Notes: generated from the letters alone by a model not told the origin. Counted from the stretch's first letter, positions 1 to 8,044 are shown. The stretch is DNA of 41,290 nucleotides from Comamonadaceae bacterium (GCA_013297985.1 JAAFIY010000023.1:1-41290); one strand, 5' to 3'. Translations and numbers: made by a program.

Positions 1-534
1 TTGCAGCACCTGGCCCGCAAAGTCGCGCTGGCGGCGTTGGCAAAACGCGGCCCAGCCGCCCAAGGTGTTGCCATACATCCAGCGGTGCATGCGCTCTAGG
101 TTGGCTTCGGTGTGGCCCCAGGGGCTCAGGGCATTGCGCACCGCGTGCCAGCGGCGCTTCAAACGGCGGGTGGCAGCGGGGGTTTGCAGCCGCTCCACGC
201 CGCAGGGGGTGACTACGTCCAGCCCGTGGGTGAGGGCGGCCTGGGTCAGCAGGGTGTCCCACCCCGGGGCCACCACGATGTCATTGTTCAAAAAACCCAG
301 CCACTCGTGTTTGGCCCGCGCCAGCCCTTGGTTTTGGCTGAAGGGATACGAATGGTTTTGTGCATTGCGAACCACTTGGGCGCCCACCGACTCAAAAAAA
401 TCGGCGCTGCCGTCGGTGCTGGCGTTGTCGATCACGATCAACTCAAACGGCGCCCGGGTGGCGGCCACCAAATGCCGCCAGAACAAGCGGTTCATGCCCA
501 ACTGGTTGTGCACGGCGCAAATGATGCTGAGCAT
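1..534 (-). CDS. Family 2 glycosyltransferase, 3' end cut by window edge
   Basis: The reverse strand reads without a stop from an ATG at 534 to the window edge (178 codons). The N-terminus MLSIICAVHNQLGMNRLFW, the nucleotide-sugar motif VIDNAST and the acidic motif FLNNDIVV are typical of the GT-A fold of family 2 glycosyltransferases, which transfer a sugar from a nucleotide donor on the cytoplasmic face of the inner membrane. The C-terminal acceptor half lies outside the window, so donor and acceptor cannot be named. The ATG has no obvious Shine-Dalgarno; an in-frame TTG lies nine codons upstream. It diverges from the O-antigen ligase-like gene at 636, which suggests a role in surface polysaccharide or LPS synthesis. 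Family is confident, role is inferred. Confidence 0.85.
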   Translation of the reverse strand, partial: MLSIICAVHNQLGMNRLFWRHLVAATRAPFELIVIDNASTDGSADFFESVGAQVVRNAQNHSYPFSQNQGLARAKHEWLGFLNNDIVVAPGWDTLLTQAALTHGLDVVTPCGVERLQTPAATRRLKRRWHAVRNALSPWGHTEANLERMHRWMYGNTLGGWAAFCQRRQRDFAGQVLQ

Positions 535-635
535 GCGAGGCGGTGAGTGGGCCAAAAAAGTGAAACGGTCAGGGGGCTTCAGGTTGCGATACTTGGGTAC
601 ATGGCAACCGCAAGCGCCAACTGCCGCAAGAGAAC

Positions 636-2036
636 ATGATTGTGCGTGTCACCAGCCCCGACCACCCAAGGATAGCCGCGCCAGCCGCGTGCGCCTTGGC
701 GGCGCTGGCCTGCGTGGGCCCCTTGAGCTTTTTGCCCTGGGGCGAGCCCACGGCTGCAGCCACTTTGGCGGCTTTGTGTGTGGCTGCGCTGGCTTGGCGC
801 CTGCGCGTGTTGGGGCGCGGCGCCCCGCTGGAGCTTGCGCAACCGAGCGTGCCGTTCGCCGTACTGCCGTGGGTGGCCGCTGGCTTGCTGCTTTATTTCA
901 TGAGCTTTTTGCCTGCGGTGATCTGGCAGGGTGACGCGCTGCGCACGCTGGACAAACCCGTTCGCTTGGGCGTGCTTTCGTTGGCCGCCTACGGCCTGCA
1001 CCGGTGGCTGCAGCGGGGCGGCGGCGCGGGGGTTCGGCGACACGGCGCCGATGGCTTGGCGCTGACACTGGCCGCCAGTGGCTTAGCGGCCTTGGGCTAT
1101 GCGCTGTGGGATTTGGTGGTGAACGACGCCAATCGCGTGGGCGGCTTCATGAATGAAATTCAGTTTGGTGTGCTGGCCATTGCCACTGCAGCCATGGCGC
1201 TGGCTGTGGGCTTGATGGGCCGCTGGCCCGATGCGCGTCTGAGCATGGGCCGCAGACGATCGGTGCTGGCCGTGGCAGCCCTCAGCGCAGCGGCAGCCGC
1301 TTGGTTTACCGCCTCGCTCACGGCGGTTTTGGCCGCTTTGGTGTTGCTGCCCTTGGGTGGCGCTTGGTGCCTGTGGCACTGGCGCGCGCGCCTAGCCCGA
1401 AAGCGCTCCGGTCGGGTGCGGCCCGGCGTGGGCATTGGGGTGGCGGTGGCGGTGGCGGCTGCAGGCTTGGCCAGCGTGGCGCAGTCCGATCAGTGGCAAC
1501 ACCGGCTGCAGGGTGCGGTGACCCAGGCCCAAGCCTACGCGGGGGGCGACGCTGAATCGTCCAACGGCGCCCGCTTGGCGAACTGGGTCAACGCCTGGCA
1601 GTTTTTTGAAGCCTCGCCTTGGGTGGGCCAAGGCTACCGGCACTATCTGGCCGAACGCGAACGACAGCGGGTGCGCGGCGAACTGGCGCCCTACGCGTCG
1701 ACTTTTCAAAATGCCCACAACGAATACCTACACACCCTGGCCACCCGAGGCCTGTTGGGTGGCTTGGGTCTGGCAGCGCTTTGGCTGCTGCCAGCCTATG
1801 CCTTTTGGCGCTGCATGCGGCGCACGGCCCCGGCGGCTGACCCAATGCGCCCCAGCGGCGCCGCGGGCGCAGCCTGGGCGGCCATCATGGTGTTGGGTGC
1901 CTTTGCCTTGGCAGGGCTCACGCAAAACGTGCTGTCCCACGGCAGCGGCGTGGTGTTTTTCGGAGCCGCCCTGGTGGCCCTGGGCGCGTTGTGCGATGCC
2001 TGGGGCGCGGCCGCGCCTGCCACACCCAGCGCCTGA
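636..2036 (+). CDS. O-antigen ligase/polymerase-like membrane protein (Wzy_C family)
   Basis: The 466-residue product is almost entirely hydrophobic with roughly ten to twelve membrane segments. A larger periplasmic loop around residues 285-360 ends in the motif FQNAHNEYLHTLATRGLLGG (H361), the signature of the O-antigen ligase/polymerase (Wzy_C/WaaL/PglL) superfamily. Members move an undecaprenyl-linked glycan onto lipid A-core, onto protein, or onto another repeat unit at the periplasmic face. Sequence alone does not separate ligase from polymerase or from a pilin/protein oligosaccharyltransferase. It diverges from a glycosyltransferase and is followed by a WaaE-like glycosyltransferase, so LPS ligation is the simplest reading. 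The ATG at 636 follows a weak purine stretch (AAGAGA). Confidence 0.85.
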   Translation: MIVRVTSPDHPRIAAPAACALAALACVGPLSFLPWGEPTAAATLAALCVAALAWRLRVLGRGAPLELAQPSVPFAVLPWVAAGLLLYFMSFLPAVIWQGDALRTLDKPVRLGVLSLAAYGLHRWLQRGGGAGVRRHGADGLALTLAASGLAALGYALWDLVVNDANRVGGFMNEIQFGVLAIATAAMALAVGLMGRWPDARLSMGRRRSVLAVAALSAAAAAWFTASLTAVLAALVLLPLGGAWCLWHWRARLARKRSGRVRPGVGIGVAVAVAAAGLASVAQSDQWQHRLQGAVTQAQAYAGGDAESSNGARLANWVNAWQFFEASPWVGQGYRHYLAERERQRVRGELAPYASTFQNAHNEYLHTLATRGLLGGLGLAALWLLPAYAFWRCMRRTAPAADPMRPSGAAGAAWAAIMVLGAFALAGLTQNVLSHGSGVVFFGAALVALGALCDAWGAAAPATPSA

Positions 2037-2099
2037 ACTGGCCGGGTGGCGGGCCCGCACGCGCCGGGTGATGGCTTTCAGGCTAAGGCTAGGAGGGCT

Positions 2100-2150
2100 T
2101 TTGGGGCTCTACCGCCGTTGCGGCGATAATTTGCTGCTATCAAATTTGAA
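2100..2150. repeat. Interspersed Comamonadaceae-type repeat, partial copy (upstream of glycosyltransferase)
   Basis: The end of this stretch, TTGCTGCTATCAAATTTGAA at 2131-2150, resembles the TGCTATCAAA / AGCAGCTATCAAA arm of the repeat seen at 11679, 36984 and elsewhere in the window. It runs directly into the ATG at 2151, leaving that gene without a recognisable Shine-Dalgarno. The left part is diverged, so the limits are approximate. The rest of the 2037-2150 spacer shows no other feature. Confidence 0.5.
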
Positions 2151-2990
2151 ATGACACCGCAGTCCACACCACCGGCCGCTGAACCGCCCAGCCCGCTTCC
2201 TGCGGGGGTGCTGGTGTCGGCGCCGCAGCCGCAGTTGAGCGTGGTCATCATCACCCGCAATGAGGCAGCCAACATCTTGGCTTGCCTAGATTCGGTGGCT
2301 TTCGCCGACGAGGTGGTGGTGCTAGATAACGCCAGCACCGACGACACCGCCGCTCTGGCCCGCGCCCATGGCGCCCGCGTGGAGGTGGCACCCGATTGGC
2401 CCGGATTTGGCCCGCAAAAGAACCGCGCGCTGGCCTTGGCTCGCGGGCGCTGGGTGTTGTCCCTGGATGCTGACGAGCGCATCAGCCCCGGCTTGGCCCA
2501 AGAAATCCAAACGGTGGTGCGACAAGACCCGCAGGCCGTGGCTTACGAGTTGCCGCGGCTGACCCAGTTTTGCGGTCAATGGATTCGCCATTGCGGCTGG
2601 ACGCCTGACAGGGTGCTGCGGCTGTTTAAGCGCGGCCAGGCGCGGTTCTCAGACGATTTGGTGCACGAGCGTGTGCTGCTCAACAAAGGCCAACGCCTTT
2701 TTGCGCTGAGCACACCGATGTTGCATTTCAGTTACCCGACTCCCGCGCACTATTGGCGCAAGCTTGAAACTTATAGCCAAGCCTGGGCTGCACAGCGCCA
2801 CGCGCAAGGCCAACGCACGTCCATGGGCCGCGCAGTGGCCGCAGCGCTGGCCGCCTTTGTGCGCAGCTATGTGCTGCGCCGCGGCTTTTTGGACGGCGCC
2901 ATGGGCTTTGCGGTGTGCACCATGCAAGCGCAGGCGGCATTTGGAAAATACTTTGCGCTGTATTGCCTGCAGCGCCAATCAAACCCATGA
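2151..2990 (+). CDS. WaaE/KdtX-like family 2 glycosyltransferase (LPS core)
   Basis: The 279-residue protein has a proline-rich start, then the GT-A motifs SVVIITRNEAANI (about residues 30-42), VLDNASTDDT and the metal-binding SLDADERIS (D106-A-D108). The later segment around QFCGQWIRHCGWTPDRVLRLFKR matches the WaaE/KdtX group, which adds glucose to the inner LPS core. A C-terminal hydrophobic/basic segment (FVRSYVLRRGFLDGAMGFAV) is usual for this group and suggests membrane association. Its TGA overlaps the tolB ATG (ATGA at 2987-2990), so translation of tolB is probably coupled to it. No clear Shine-Dalgarno precedes 2151, because a repeat fragment abuts it. Group assignment is by motif recognition. 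Confidence 0.85.
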   Translation: MTPQSTPPAAEPPSPLPAGVLVSAPQPQLSVVIITRNEAANILACLDSVAFADEVVVLDNASTDDTAALARAHGARVEVAPDWPGFGPQKNRALALARGRWVLSLDADERISPGLAQEIQTVVRQDPQAVAYELPRLTQFCGQWIRHCGWTPDRVLRLFKRGQARFSDDLVHERVLLNKGQRLFALSTPMLHFSYPTPAHYWRKLETYSQAWAAQRHAQGQRTSMGRAVAAALAAFVRSYVLRRGFLDGAMGFAVCTMQAQAAFGKYFALYCLQRQSNP

Positions 2991-4318
2991 GCTTTTTGCC
3001 CCCCCTCGACCCTCATTCGACGCACCCAGCGGCTTGGTCGCGCAGGCGCTGGCTTGGCACCGGTGCGGCCTTGGCTGCTACGGGCGCAGCCCCCTTTGCG
3101 GCCGCGCAGTTTCGGGTGGAAGTCACCGGCGTCGGCTTGGTGCAGTACCCGGTGGCAGTGGCGGCGTTTCGCGGCGAAGACGGCGTGCCACAACGCATCA
3201 GCGCCATCATCGCGGCCGATTTGGAGCGCAGCGGCCAAATCAAGCTGATGGACGCCAGCAACCCCGGCGCTGGCCTGGATGAAGCCGCCCGGCCCGACTT
3301 GGCTGTGTGGCGCCAGCGCGCCGCCGATGCCCTGGTGGTGGGCAGCGTCACCCGGCTGGCCGACGGCCGCTTTGACGTGCGTTTTCGCCTGTGGGACGTG
3401 GTCAAGGCCGCCGACCAGGGGGGGCAAAGTTACGCGGTGGTGGCCTCTGATTTGCGGCTGGCCGCGCACCGGGCGGCGGACTACATCTACGAAAAGCTCA
3501 CCGGTGAGCCCGGCGTGTTTTCTACTCGGCTGGCCTACATCACCCGGGTGGGCCAGCGCCATACCCTGTGGGTGGCCGACGCCGATGGCGAAAACGCCCA
3601 AAGCGCCCTGGCCAGCCCCGAGCCCATCATTTCACCCGCGTGGTCGCCCAGTGGCTTGCAATTGGCGTACGTGAGCTTTGAATCGCGCAAGCCAGTGGTT
3701 TACGTGCACGAAGTGGCCAATGGCCGACGCCGCATGGTGGCCAATTTTCGCGGCTCGAACAGCGCGCCGGCCTGGTCGCCGGATGGGCGCACCTTGGCGC
3801 TCACGCTTAGCCGCGATGGTGGCTCGCAACTGTTTTTAATGGACGCCGCAGGCGGCGAGCCACGGCGCTTGCAGCAGTCCAGCGGCATTGACACCGAACC
3901 CGCCTTCGCCCCTGGTGGGCGCAGCGTTTACTTTGTGAGCGACCGAGGCGGCGCGCCGCAAATCTATCGGGTGGCCGTTACCGGCGGTCAGGCCGAGCGG
4001 GTGACGTTTCAGGGCGGCTACAACATCTCGCCCGCCATCAGCCCCGACGGCCGCTGGCTGGCCTACATCAGCCGCAATGGCAACAGCTATCGGCTGCATG
4101 TCATGGACCTCAACGCTGGCACCGTGACCGCATTGACCGACACCACCGCCGATGAAAGCCCCAGTTTTGCTCCCAACAGCCGCTTGCTGGTGTACGCCAC
4201 ACAAATCCAGGGGCGCGAAGCGCTCATGACCACCACCGTGGATGGCCGCATCAAGGCGCGCCTAGGCGGGCAAAGCGGCGACCTGCGTGAACCCGATTGG
4301 GGTCCTTATTTGCGCTGA
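2987..4318 (+). CDS. tolB: Tol-Pal system beta-propeller protein TolB
   Basis: This 443-residue periplasmic protein belongs to the Tol-Pal envelope-constriction system and binds Pal and TolA. After the signal peptide comes the N-terminal alpha/beta domain (about residues 42-170), then a six-bladed propeller with the repeated WSP-DG blade motif (PAWSPSGLQLAYVS, PAWSPDGRTLALT, PAISPDGRWLAYIS). The start at 2987 was chosen over an upstream in-frame ATG at 2915, because the latter lies deep in the glycosyltransferase gene and would bury the signal peptide. The signal is twin-arginine-like: SRRRWLG at residues 18-24, then a weakly hydrophobic alanine-rich stretch ending near AAAQF. tolQ, tolR and tolA, usually upstream, are absent here and replaced by LPS genes. 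Confidence 0.96.
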   Translation: MSFLPPLDPHSTHPAAWSRRRWLGTGAALAATGAAPFAAAQFRVEVTGVGLVQYPVAVAAFRGEDGVPQRISAIIAADLERSGQIKLMDASNPGAGLDEAARPDLAVWRQRAADALVVGSVTRLADGRFDVRFRLWDVVKAADQGGQSYAVVASDLRLAAHRAADYIYEKLTGEPGVFSTRLAYITRVGQRHTLWVADADGENAQSALASPEPIISPAWSPSGLQLAYVSFESRKPVVYVHEVANGRRRMVANFRGSNSAPAWSPDGRTLALTLSRDGGSQLFLMDAAGGEPRRLQQSSGIDTEPAFAPGGRSVYFVSDRGGAPQIYRVAVTGGQAERVTFQGGYNISPAISPDGRWLAYISRNGNSYRLHVMDLNAGTVTALTDTTADESPSFAPNSRLLVYATQIQGREALMTTTVDGRIKARLGGQSGDLREPDWGPYLR

Positions 4319-4387
4319 GCCTTGTCTGCTTCAACCGCCGCACTTTTTTGATTGTTTGCCCGCTTTTCGTTTTTGGAGAACCCGTTC

Positions 4388-4969
4388 ATGCCTTACTTCA
4401 AACTAAGCCGCACCGCGTCGAAATGGCTTGCCCTGGCGGCCTTGGCCGTGCTGGTGGGATGTGGCTCTAGCGTCAAACTCGACGATGTGCCAGTGGAAGA
4501 CAAAACCGCTCGCCCCGTCGTCACCCCACCCGCGCCTGTGTCGCCTGCCACTGCGGGCACAGGCAGTGGTCAGGCGGCGCAAAGCGGCGTGGCTTCGGTG
4601 GACTTGAGCCGCCCCGCCGCTGCCGCGCCTGGCCCGCAGGGCGTGGGCCGCATCGTCTACTTTGACTACGACAGCTTTGTGGTGCGTGCCGAAGACCGCC
4701 CCATCATTGAAGCCCACGCCCGCTTTTTGGCTGCTGATCGCAATCGTCGCGCCGCGCTAGAAGGCCATACCGATGAGCGTGGCGGGCGTGAATACAACTT
4801 GGCACTGGGCCAAAAGCGCGCCGAAGCCGTGCGCCGCGCCTTGGTGCTGTTGGGTGTGCAAGAAAGCCAGATCGAAGCCGTGAGCTTTGGCGAAGAAAAG
4901 CCCGCAGAAGCAGGTGCCACCGAGGCGGCCTACGCCAAGAACCGCCGCACTGAACTCACCTACCGCTAA
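4388..4969 (+). CDS. pal: Peptidoglycan-associated lipoprotein Pal
   Basis: Pal is an outer-membrane lipoprotein that binds peptidoglycan and TolB. The start at 4388 is preceded by GGAG at 4375-4378, nine bases away; an in-frame ATG at 4352 has no such site. The 193-residue precursor has a signal peptide ending in the lipobox LVGC (lipidated C25), a proline/alanine-rich linker to about residue 75, and an OmpA-C domain from GRIVYFDYDSFVV to the end with the signature GHTDERGGREYNLALGQKRA. It lies 69 bases after tolB and 15 bases before cpoB, so all three should be one transcript. Confidence 0.97.
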   Translation: MPYFKLSRTASKWLALAALAVLVGCGSSVKLDDVPVEDKTARPVVTPPAPVSPATAGTGSGQAAQSGVASVDLSRPAAAAPGPQGVGRIVYFDYDSFVVRAEDRPIIEAHARFLAADRNRRAALEGHTDERGGREYNLALGQKRAEAVRRALVLLGVQESQIEAVSFGEEKPAEAGATEAAYAKNRRTELTYR

Positions 4970-4984
4970 GCGCGAAAGTCGGCC

Positions 4985-5830
4985 ATGACGCGCCATCTGC
5001 CCAAAACCCTGCAAGCGCTCTTGGCGTTTGTGCTGGCTGCCAGCGCCTTGCTGGCTGTGCCCGCAGCCCACGCCCAATTGTTTGGCGGTGACGACGAAGC
5101 CCGCCGCGCCATTTTGGATTTGCGCCAGCGCATGGAAGCGCAGCGCCAGGCCAGCGAGGCGGCACAGGCCCGCTTGACAGACGAACTGCGCCGCTCATCA
5201 GAAGAAAACGCCCAACTGCGTCGGGGCCTGCTAGAGCTGCAATCGCAAATTGAACAAGTGCGCGCCGAAGTTGCCCAAACCCGCGGCCGAGATGAACAGA
5301 TTCAACGCGATCAGGCCGAACTCAGCCGTCTGCTGGCCGATACCCAACGCCAACAGCGCGATGCCGCGCAGGCGGTGGCAGCGGTGGATGAGCGCATCCG
5401 CAAGCTTGACCCGGTCAAGGTGCAAATGGATGGCCGTGATTTCATGGCCGACCCCGCCGAAAAGCGCGAATTTGAAGCAGCCCTGAGCTTTATGCGCAGC
5501 GCCGACTTCGCCGGTGCGCAAGGCGCGTTCAGAGACTTTTTACGGCGCTGGCCGCAGTCGGGCTACCGGGCTTCGTCGCTGTTCTGGTTGGGCAATGCGC
5601 AATATGGCTTGCGAGACTACAAAGAGGCCATGGGCAGCTTTCGCGCCCTGCTCAGCGGCGCGCCCGATCACCCACGCGCGGCTGAATCAATGCTGGCCAT
5701 TGCCAACTGCCAGATTGAGCTCAAAGACAACCGCAGCGCCCGCAAAACGCTGGAAGACCTGATCGCGGCCCACCCGCAAACTGAAGCCGCCAACACCGCG
5801 CGCGAACGCCTGCCGCGCTTACGGGTGTAG
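4985..5830 (+). CDS. cpoB: Cell division coordinator CpoB (YbgF)
   Basis: CpoB is a periplasmic protein that links the Tol system to septal peptidoglycan synthesis. The 281-residue precursor carries a Sec signal peptide (residues 1 to about 30, ending AHAQL), then a long, strongly charged coiled coil (about 35-140, used for trimerisation in the family) and a C-terminal TPR domain (about 155-281) with typical pieces such as YRASSLFWLGNAQYGLRDYKEAMGSFRALL. The last gene of the tolB-pal-cpoB cluster, it is followed immediately by a strong terminator that overlaps its stop codon. Confidence 0.95.
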   Translation: MTRHLPKTLQALLAFVLAASALLAVPAAHAQLFGGDDEARRAILDLRQRMEAQRQASEAAQARLTDELRRSSEENAQLRRGLLELQSQIEQVRAEVAQTRGRDEQIQRDQAELSRLLADTQRQQRDAAQAVAAVDERIRKLDPVKVQMDGRDFMADPAEKREFEAALSFMRSADFAGAQGAFRDFLRRWPQSGYRASSLFWLGNAQYGLRDYKEAMGSFRALLSGAPDHPRAAESMLAIANCQIELKDNRSARKTLEDLIAAHPQTEAANTARERLPRLRV

Positions 5831-5856
5831 CGCCTCCCGCTGGCGCTACGTTTTTT
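5827..5856 (+). terminator. Rho-independent terminator of the tolB-pal-cpoB transcript
   Basis: A perfect 8-bp stem GTAGCGCC (5827-5834) / GGCGCTAC (5842-5849), with the loop TCCCGCT, is followed by G and six T (5851-5856). The left arm includes the cpoB stop codon TAG (5828-5830). Confidence 0.9.
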
Positions 5857-5900
5857 GTAGCTGCTCGCGCCTATAAATAGAGCGCAATAGCCAGTTTTGA
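5852..5900. repeat. Interspersed repeat copy downstream of cpoB
   Basis: GTAGCTGCTCGCGCCTATAA followed by ATAGAGCGCAATAGCC is a clear relative of the TAGCTGCTTGCGC... repeat found elsewhere in this window. It begins in the T tract of the cpoB terminator. The rest of the 5831-5950 spacer holds no gene. Confidence 0.7.
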
Positions 5901-5950
5901 TTCACAGCCCGGCGCCCCGGCCCAAGTAGGTGGCCGGGTAAAATGTGGGC

Positions 5951-7075
5951 ATGCCTCCGATTGAACTTGCTGATCTGCAGCGCCTGCACACCCAGGTGCT
6001 GCTTCTGACTTTGGCCCTGGCCATGGTGTTTGGCGCCATTGCGCAGCGCACCCACTTTTGCACCATGGGCGCGGTCAGCGACATAGTCAATATGGGCGAC
6101 AGCACCCGCATGCGCCAGTGGGTGGCCGCCATGGGGGTGGCTGCCATTGGGTTTGGCGTGCTTTTCTGGCTGGGCTGGGTTGACCCGCGCCGCACCATTC
6201 AGGCCAGCACGCGCTGGATTTGGTTGTCAGCGGCCGTGGGCGGCGCCTTGTTTGGTTTTGGCATGGTGCTGGCCAGCGGTTGTGGCAGCAAAACCCTGGT
6301 GCGCATAGGTGGCGGTAGCTTGAAGTCGCTGGTGGTGATGGTAGTGATGGGGGTGGCCGCCTACGCCACGCTGCGTGGCATTACCGGCGTGCTGCGGGTG
6401 AACACCGTCGACAAAATCGCCGTGGACATGCCGGGCGGCGTGTTTGTATCGACCGCGCTGGCGGGTCCCACCGGCATGGCGCCGGGCATGCTGGGCTTGC
6501 TGCTGGGTGTGGTGCTGGGCGGTGCGGCCTTGGGCTGGGCCTTGTCGTCGCGCGAGTTTCGGCGGGCTGAAAATCTATGGGCGGGCTTGGGCATTGGTGC
6601 CACGGTGGTGGGCATGTGGATCGTGAGCGCCAAACTCGGCTTTGTAGCCGAGCACCCCGAAACGCTAGAAGAAGTCTTTGTGGCCACCGATTCGGGCCGG
6701 GCCGAGGCGCTGAGCTTTGTGGCGCCGGTGGCCTACACGCTCGATTGGCTGATTTTGTTCAGCGACAAAAGCAAAACCTTGAGCCTGGGCGTGATGTCGG
6801 TGGTGGGCGTGGTGCTGGGCTCAGCCGTGGTGGCGCTGGCCACCCGCACCTTTCGCTGGGAAGGTTTTGCGGGTGCTGAAGACACCGCCAACCACATCGT
6901 GGGCGGCTTGCTGATGGGTGTGGGCGGTGTCACCGCCATGGGTTGCACGGTGGGCCAGGGGCTCACCGGTATCAGCACCCTGAGCTTGACCAGCGTGGTG
7001 GCGCTGGCCTTCATCATTGCGGGCGCTGTGGCGGGTATCAAATACCAAGTGTGGCGGCTGGAGCGCATGGCGTGA
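5951..7075 (+). CDS. YeeE/YedE family sulfur (thiosulfate-like) transporter
   Basis: The 374-residue polytopic inner-membrane protein carries the conserved cysteine motifs of the family: RTHFCTMGAVSD near residue 35, LASGCGSKTLVRIGGG near residue 110 and AMGCTVGQGLTG near residue 335. Family members such as TsuA pass thiosulfate or related sulfur species across the membrane through a relay of these cysteines. Two family halves appear fused in one chain (first and last cysteine motifs), as in TsuA. The start is ATG 5951; GTG 5945 in the same frame is possible, and neither has a strong Shine-Dalgarno. Its stop overlaps the GTG start of tcdA, so the two are probably coupled. The exact substrate is unknown. 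Confidence 0.9.
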   Translation: MPPIELADLQRLHTQVLLLTLALAMVFGAIAQRTHFCTMGAVSDIVNMGDSTRMRQWVAAMGVAAIGFGVLFWLGWVDPRRTIQASTRWIWLSAAVGGALFGFGMVLASGCGSKTLVRIGGGSLKSLVVMVVMGVAAYATLRGITGVLRVNTVDKIAVDMPGGVFVSTALAGPTGMAPGMLGLLLGVVLGGAALGWALSSREFRRAENLWAGLGIGATVVGMWIVSAKLGFVAEHPETLEEVFVATDSGRAEALSFVAPVAYTLDWLILFSDKSKTLSLGVMSVVGVVLGSAVVALATRTFRWEGFAGAEDTANHIVGGLLMGVGGVTAMGCTVGQGLTGISTLSLTSVVALAFIIAGAVAGIKYQVWRLERMA

Positions 7076-7950
7076 ACGCCTTGGCAGATCTGCCGAGCGC
7101 TGCGCAAGCCGAAGACCACGCCCGCCGTTTTGGCGGCATGGCCCGCTTGTATGGCGCCGCGGGCGCCGCACAGATCGCCGCGAGCCATGTGGTGGTGGTG
7201 GGCATCGGGGGCGTGGGTTCGTGGACGGCGGAGGCGCTGGCACGTAGCGGGGTGGGGCGTATCACGCTGATTGATCTGGACCACGTGGCTTTGAGCAACG
7301 TCAACCGCCAGTTGCACGCCGCTGACACCACCTTGGGTCTAGCCAAGGTGCAGGCCATGTCCGAGCGCATCGCCAGTTTTGCGCCCGCCTGCCAGGTGCA
7401 TGCGGTGGATGCGTTTGTGGACGCCGCCACCTGGCCTGCGTTGCTGCATGACTTGCCAAGGCCTGACGCGCTGGTGGATGCCTGTGACCAAGCGCAGGCC
7501 AAGCAGGTGCTGGCGCGCTGGGCGCTGGCGCAGCGGGGCCTGGGGTTGCGCTTCATCACTGTGGGCGCGGCGGGCGGCAAACGCTTGGCCCACGCGGTTG
7601 AGGTGGACGACATCGCCCGCGCCACGCACGACCCCGTCTTGGCGCGGCTGCGTGCCACATTGCGGCGCGATGCGCGGCACAGTGCTGCGTTGCCAGTGCC
7701 AGCGTACCGATCATCTAAGCCACCCAAGGTAGAGCCCACCTTGGGCGTCACGGCGGTATTCAGTCGTGAAAGCGTCGCCAATCCGCAGCGCGGCGGCGCG
7801 GACGCGTGCGACGCCCGGATAGACGGCAGCCTGAACTGCGCCGGTTATGGATCGATGGTCAGCGTCACTGCCACCTTCGGCTTGTGTGCAGCGGGGTGGG
7901 TGATCAACCAGCTGGCAGCCCCTGAAAAGAGGCCAAAAACCGAGCTATAA
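7072..7950 (+). CDS. tcdA: tRNA threonylcarbamoyladenosine dehydratase TcdA (CsdL)
   Basis: TcdA is an E1-like enzyme that uses ATP to cyclise t6A37 of ANN-decoding tRNAs to ct6A. The product (292 residues from GTG 7072) has the ThiF/MoeB nucleotide-binding signature VVVVGIGGVGSWTAEALARSGVGRITLIDLDHVALSNVNRQ near residues 38-80 and a hydrophobic C-terminal segment (GLCAAGWVINQLA) as in the E. coli enzyme (about 268 residues). The GTG was chosen because it overlaps the transporter stop (GTGA at 7072-7075) and gives family length; the open frame continues upstream inside the transporter gene. The substrate modification occurs in tRNAs such as tRNA-Lys(UUU), whose gene is immediately downstream. 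Confidence 0.93.
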   Translation: MNALADLPSAAQAEDHARRFGGMARLYGAAGAAQIAASHVVVVGIGGVGSWTAEALARSGVGRITLIDLDHVALSNVNRQLHAADTTLGLAKVQAMSERIASFAPACQVHAVDAFVDAATWPALLHDLPRPDALVDACDQAQAKQVLARWALAQRGLGLRFITVGAAGGKRLAHAVEVDDIARATHDPVLARLRATLRRDARHSAALPVPAYRSSKPPKVEPTLGVTAVFSRESVANPQRGGADACDARIDGSLNCAGYGSMVSVTATFGLCAAGWVINQLAAPEKRPKTEL

Positions 7951-7951
7951 T
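7923..7951 (+). promoter_or_regulatory. Predicted sigma-70 promoter of tRNA-Lys
   Basis: A perfect -10 hexamer TATAAT (7946-7951) lies 18 bases before the first base of the mature tRNA. Seventeen bases upstream is TGAAAA (7923-7928), a weak match to TTGACA. The -10 overlaps the tcdA stop codon (TAA 7948-7950), so the promoter is embedded in the end of that gene. Confidence 0.65.
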
Positions 7952-7968
7952 TGAAGGCTTTGCAGCGT

Positions 7969-8044
7969 GGGTCGTTAGCTCAGTTGGTAGAGCAGAGGAC
8001 TTTTAATCCTTTGGTCGCAGGTTCGAATCCTGCACGACCCACCA
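7969..8044 (+). tRNA. tRNA-Lys (anticodon UUU)
   Basis: A 76-base cloverleaf with encoded CCA (8042-8044). The acceptor stem is GGGTCGT/ACGACCC. The D-arm sequence is TTAGCTCAGTTGGTAGAGC, the anticodon loop is CTTTTAA with anticodon TTT, and the T arm contains GGTTCGAATCC. It closely matches E. coli tRNA-Lys except in the anticodon stem. A TATAAT box lies upstream and a rho-independent terminator downstream, so it is likely transcribed alone. Confidence 0.98.

Noticed and set aside
65-934. Long plus-strand open frame of 289 codons over the start of the window
   Set aside because: It is antisense to the glycosyltransferase and then overlaps the O-antigen ligase gene. Its composition is arginine/alanine/glycine-rich with no domain, a typical shadow of GC-rich coding DNA.
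2915-2986. Upstream in-frame ATG for tolB
   Set aside because: It would add 24 residues before the signal peptide and lies entirely inside the glycosyltransferase gene, whereas ATG 2987 overlaps its stop in the usual coupled way.
2867-3601. Minus-strand open frame of 244 codons opposite tolB
   Set aside because: It covers the well-supported glycosyltransferase/tolB junction on the other strand, has no ribosome site and shows no recognisable motif.
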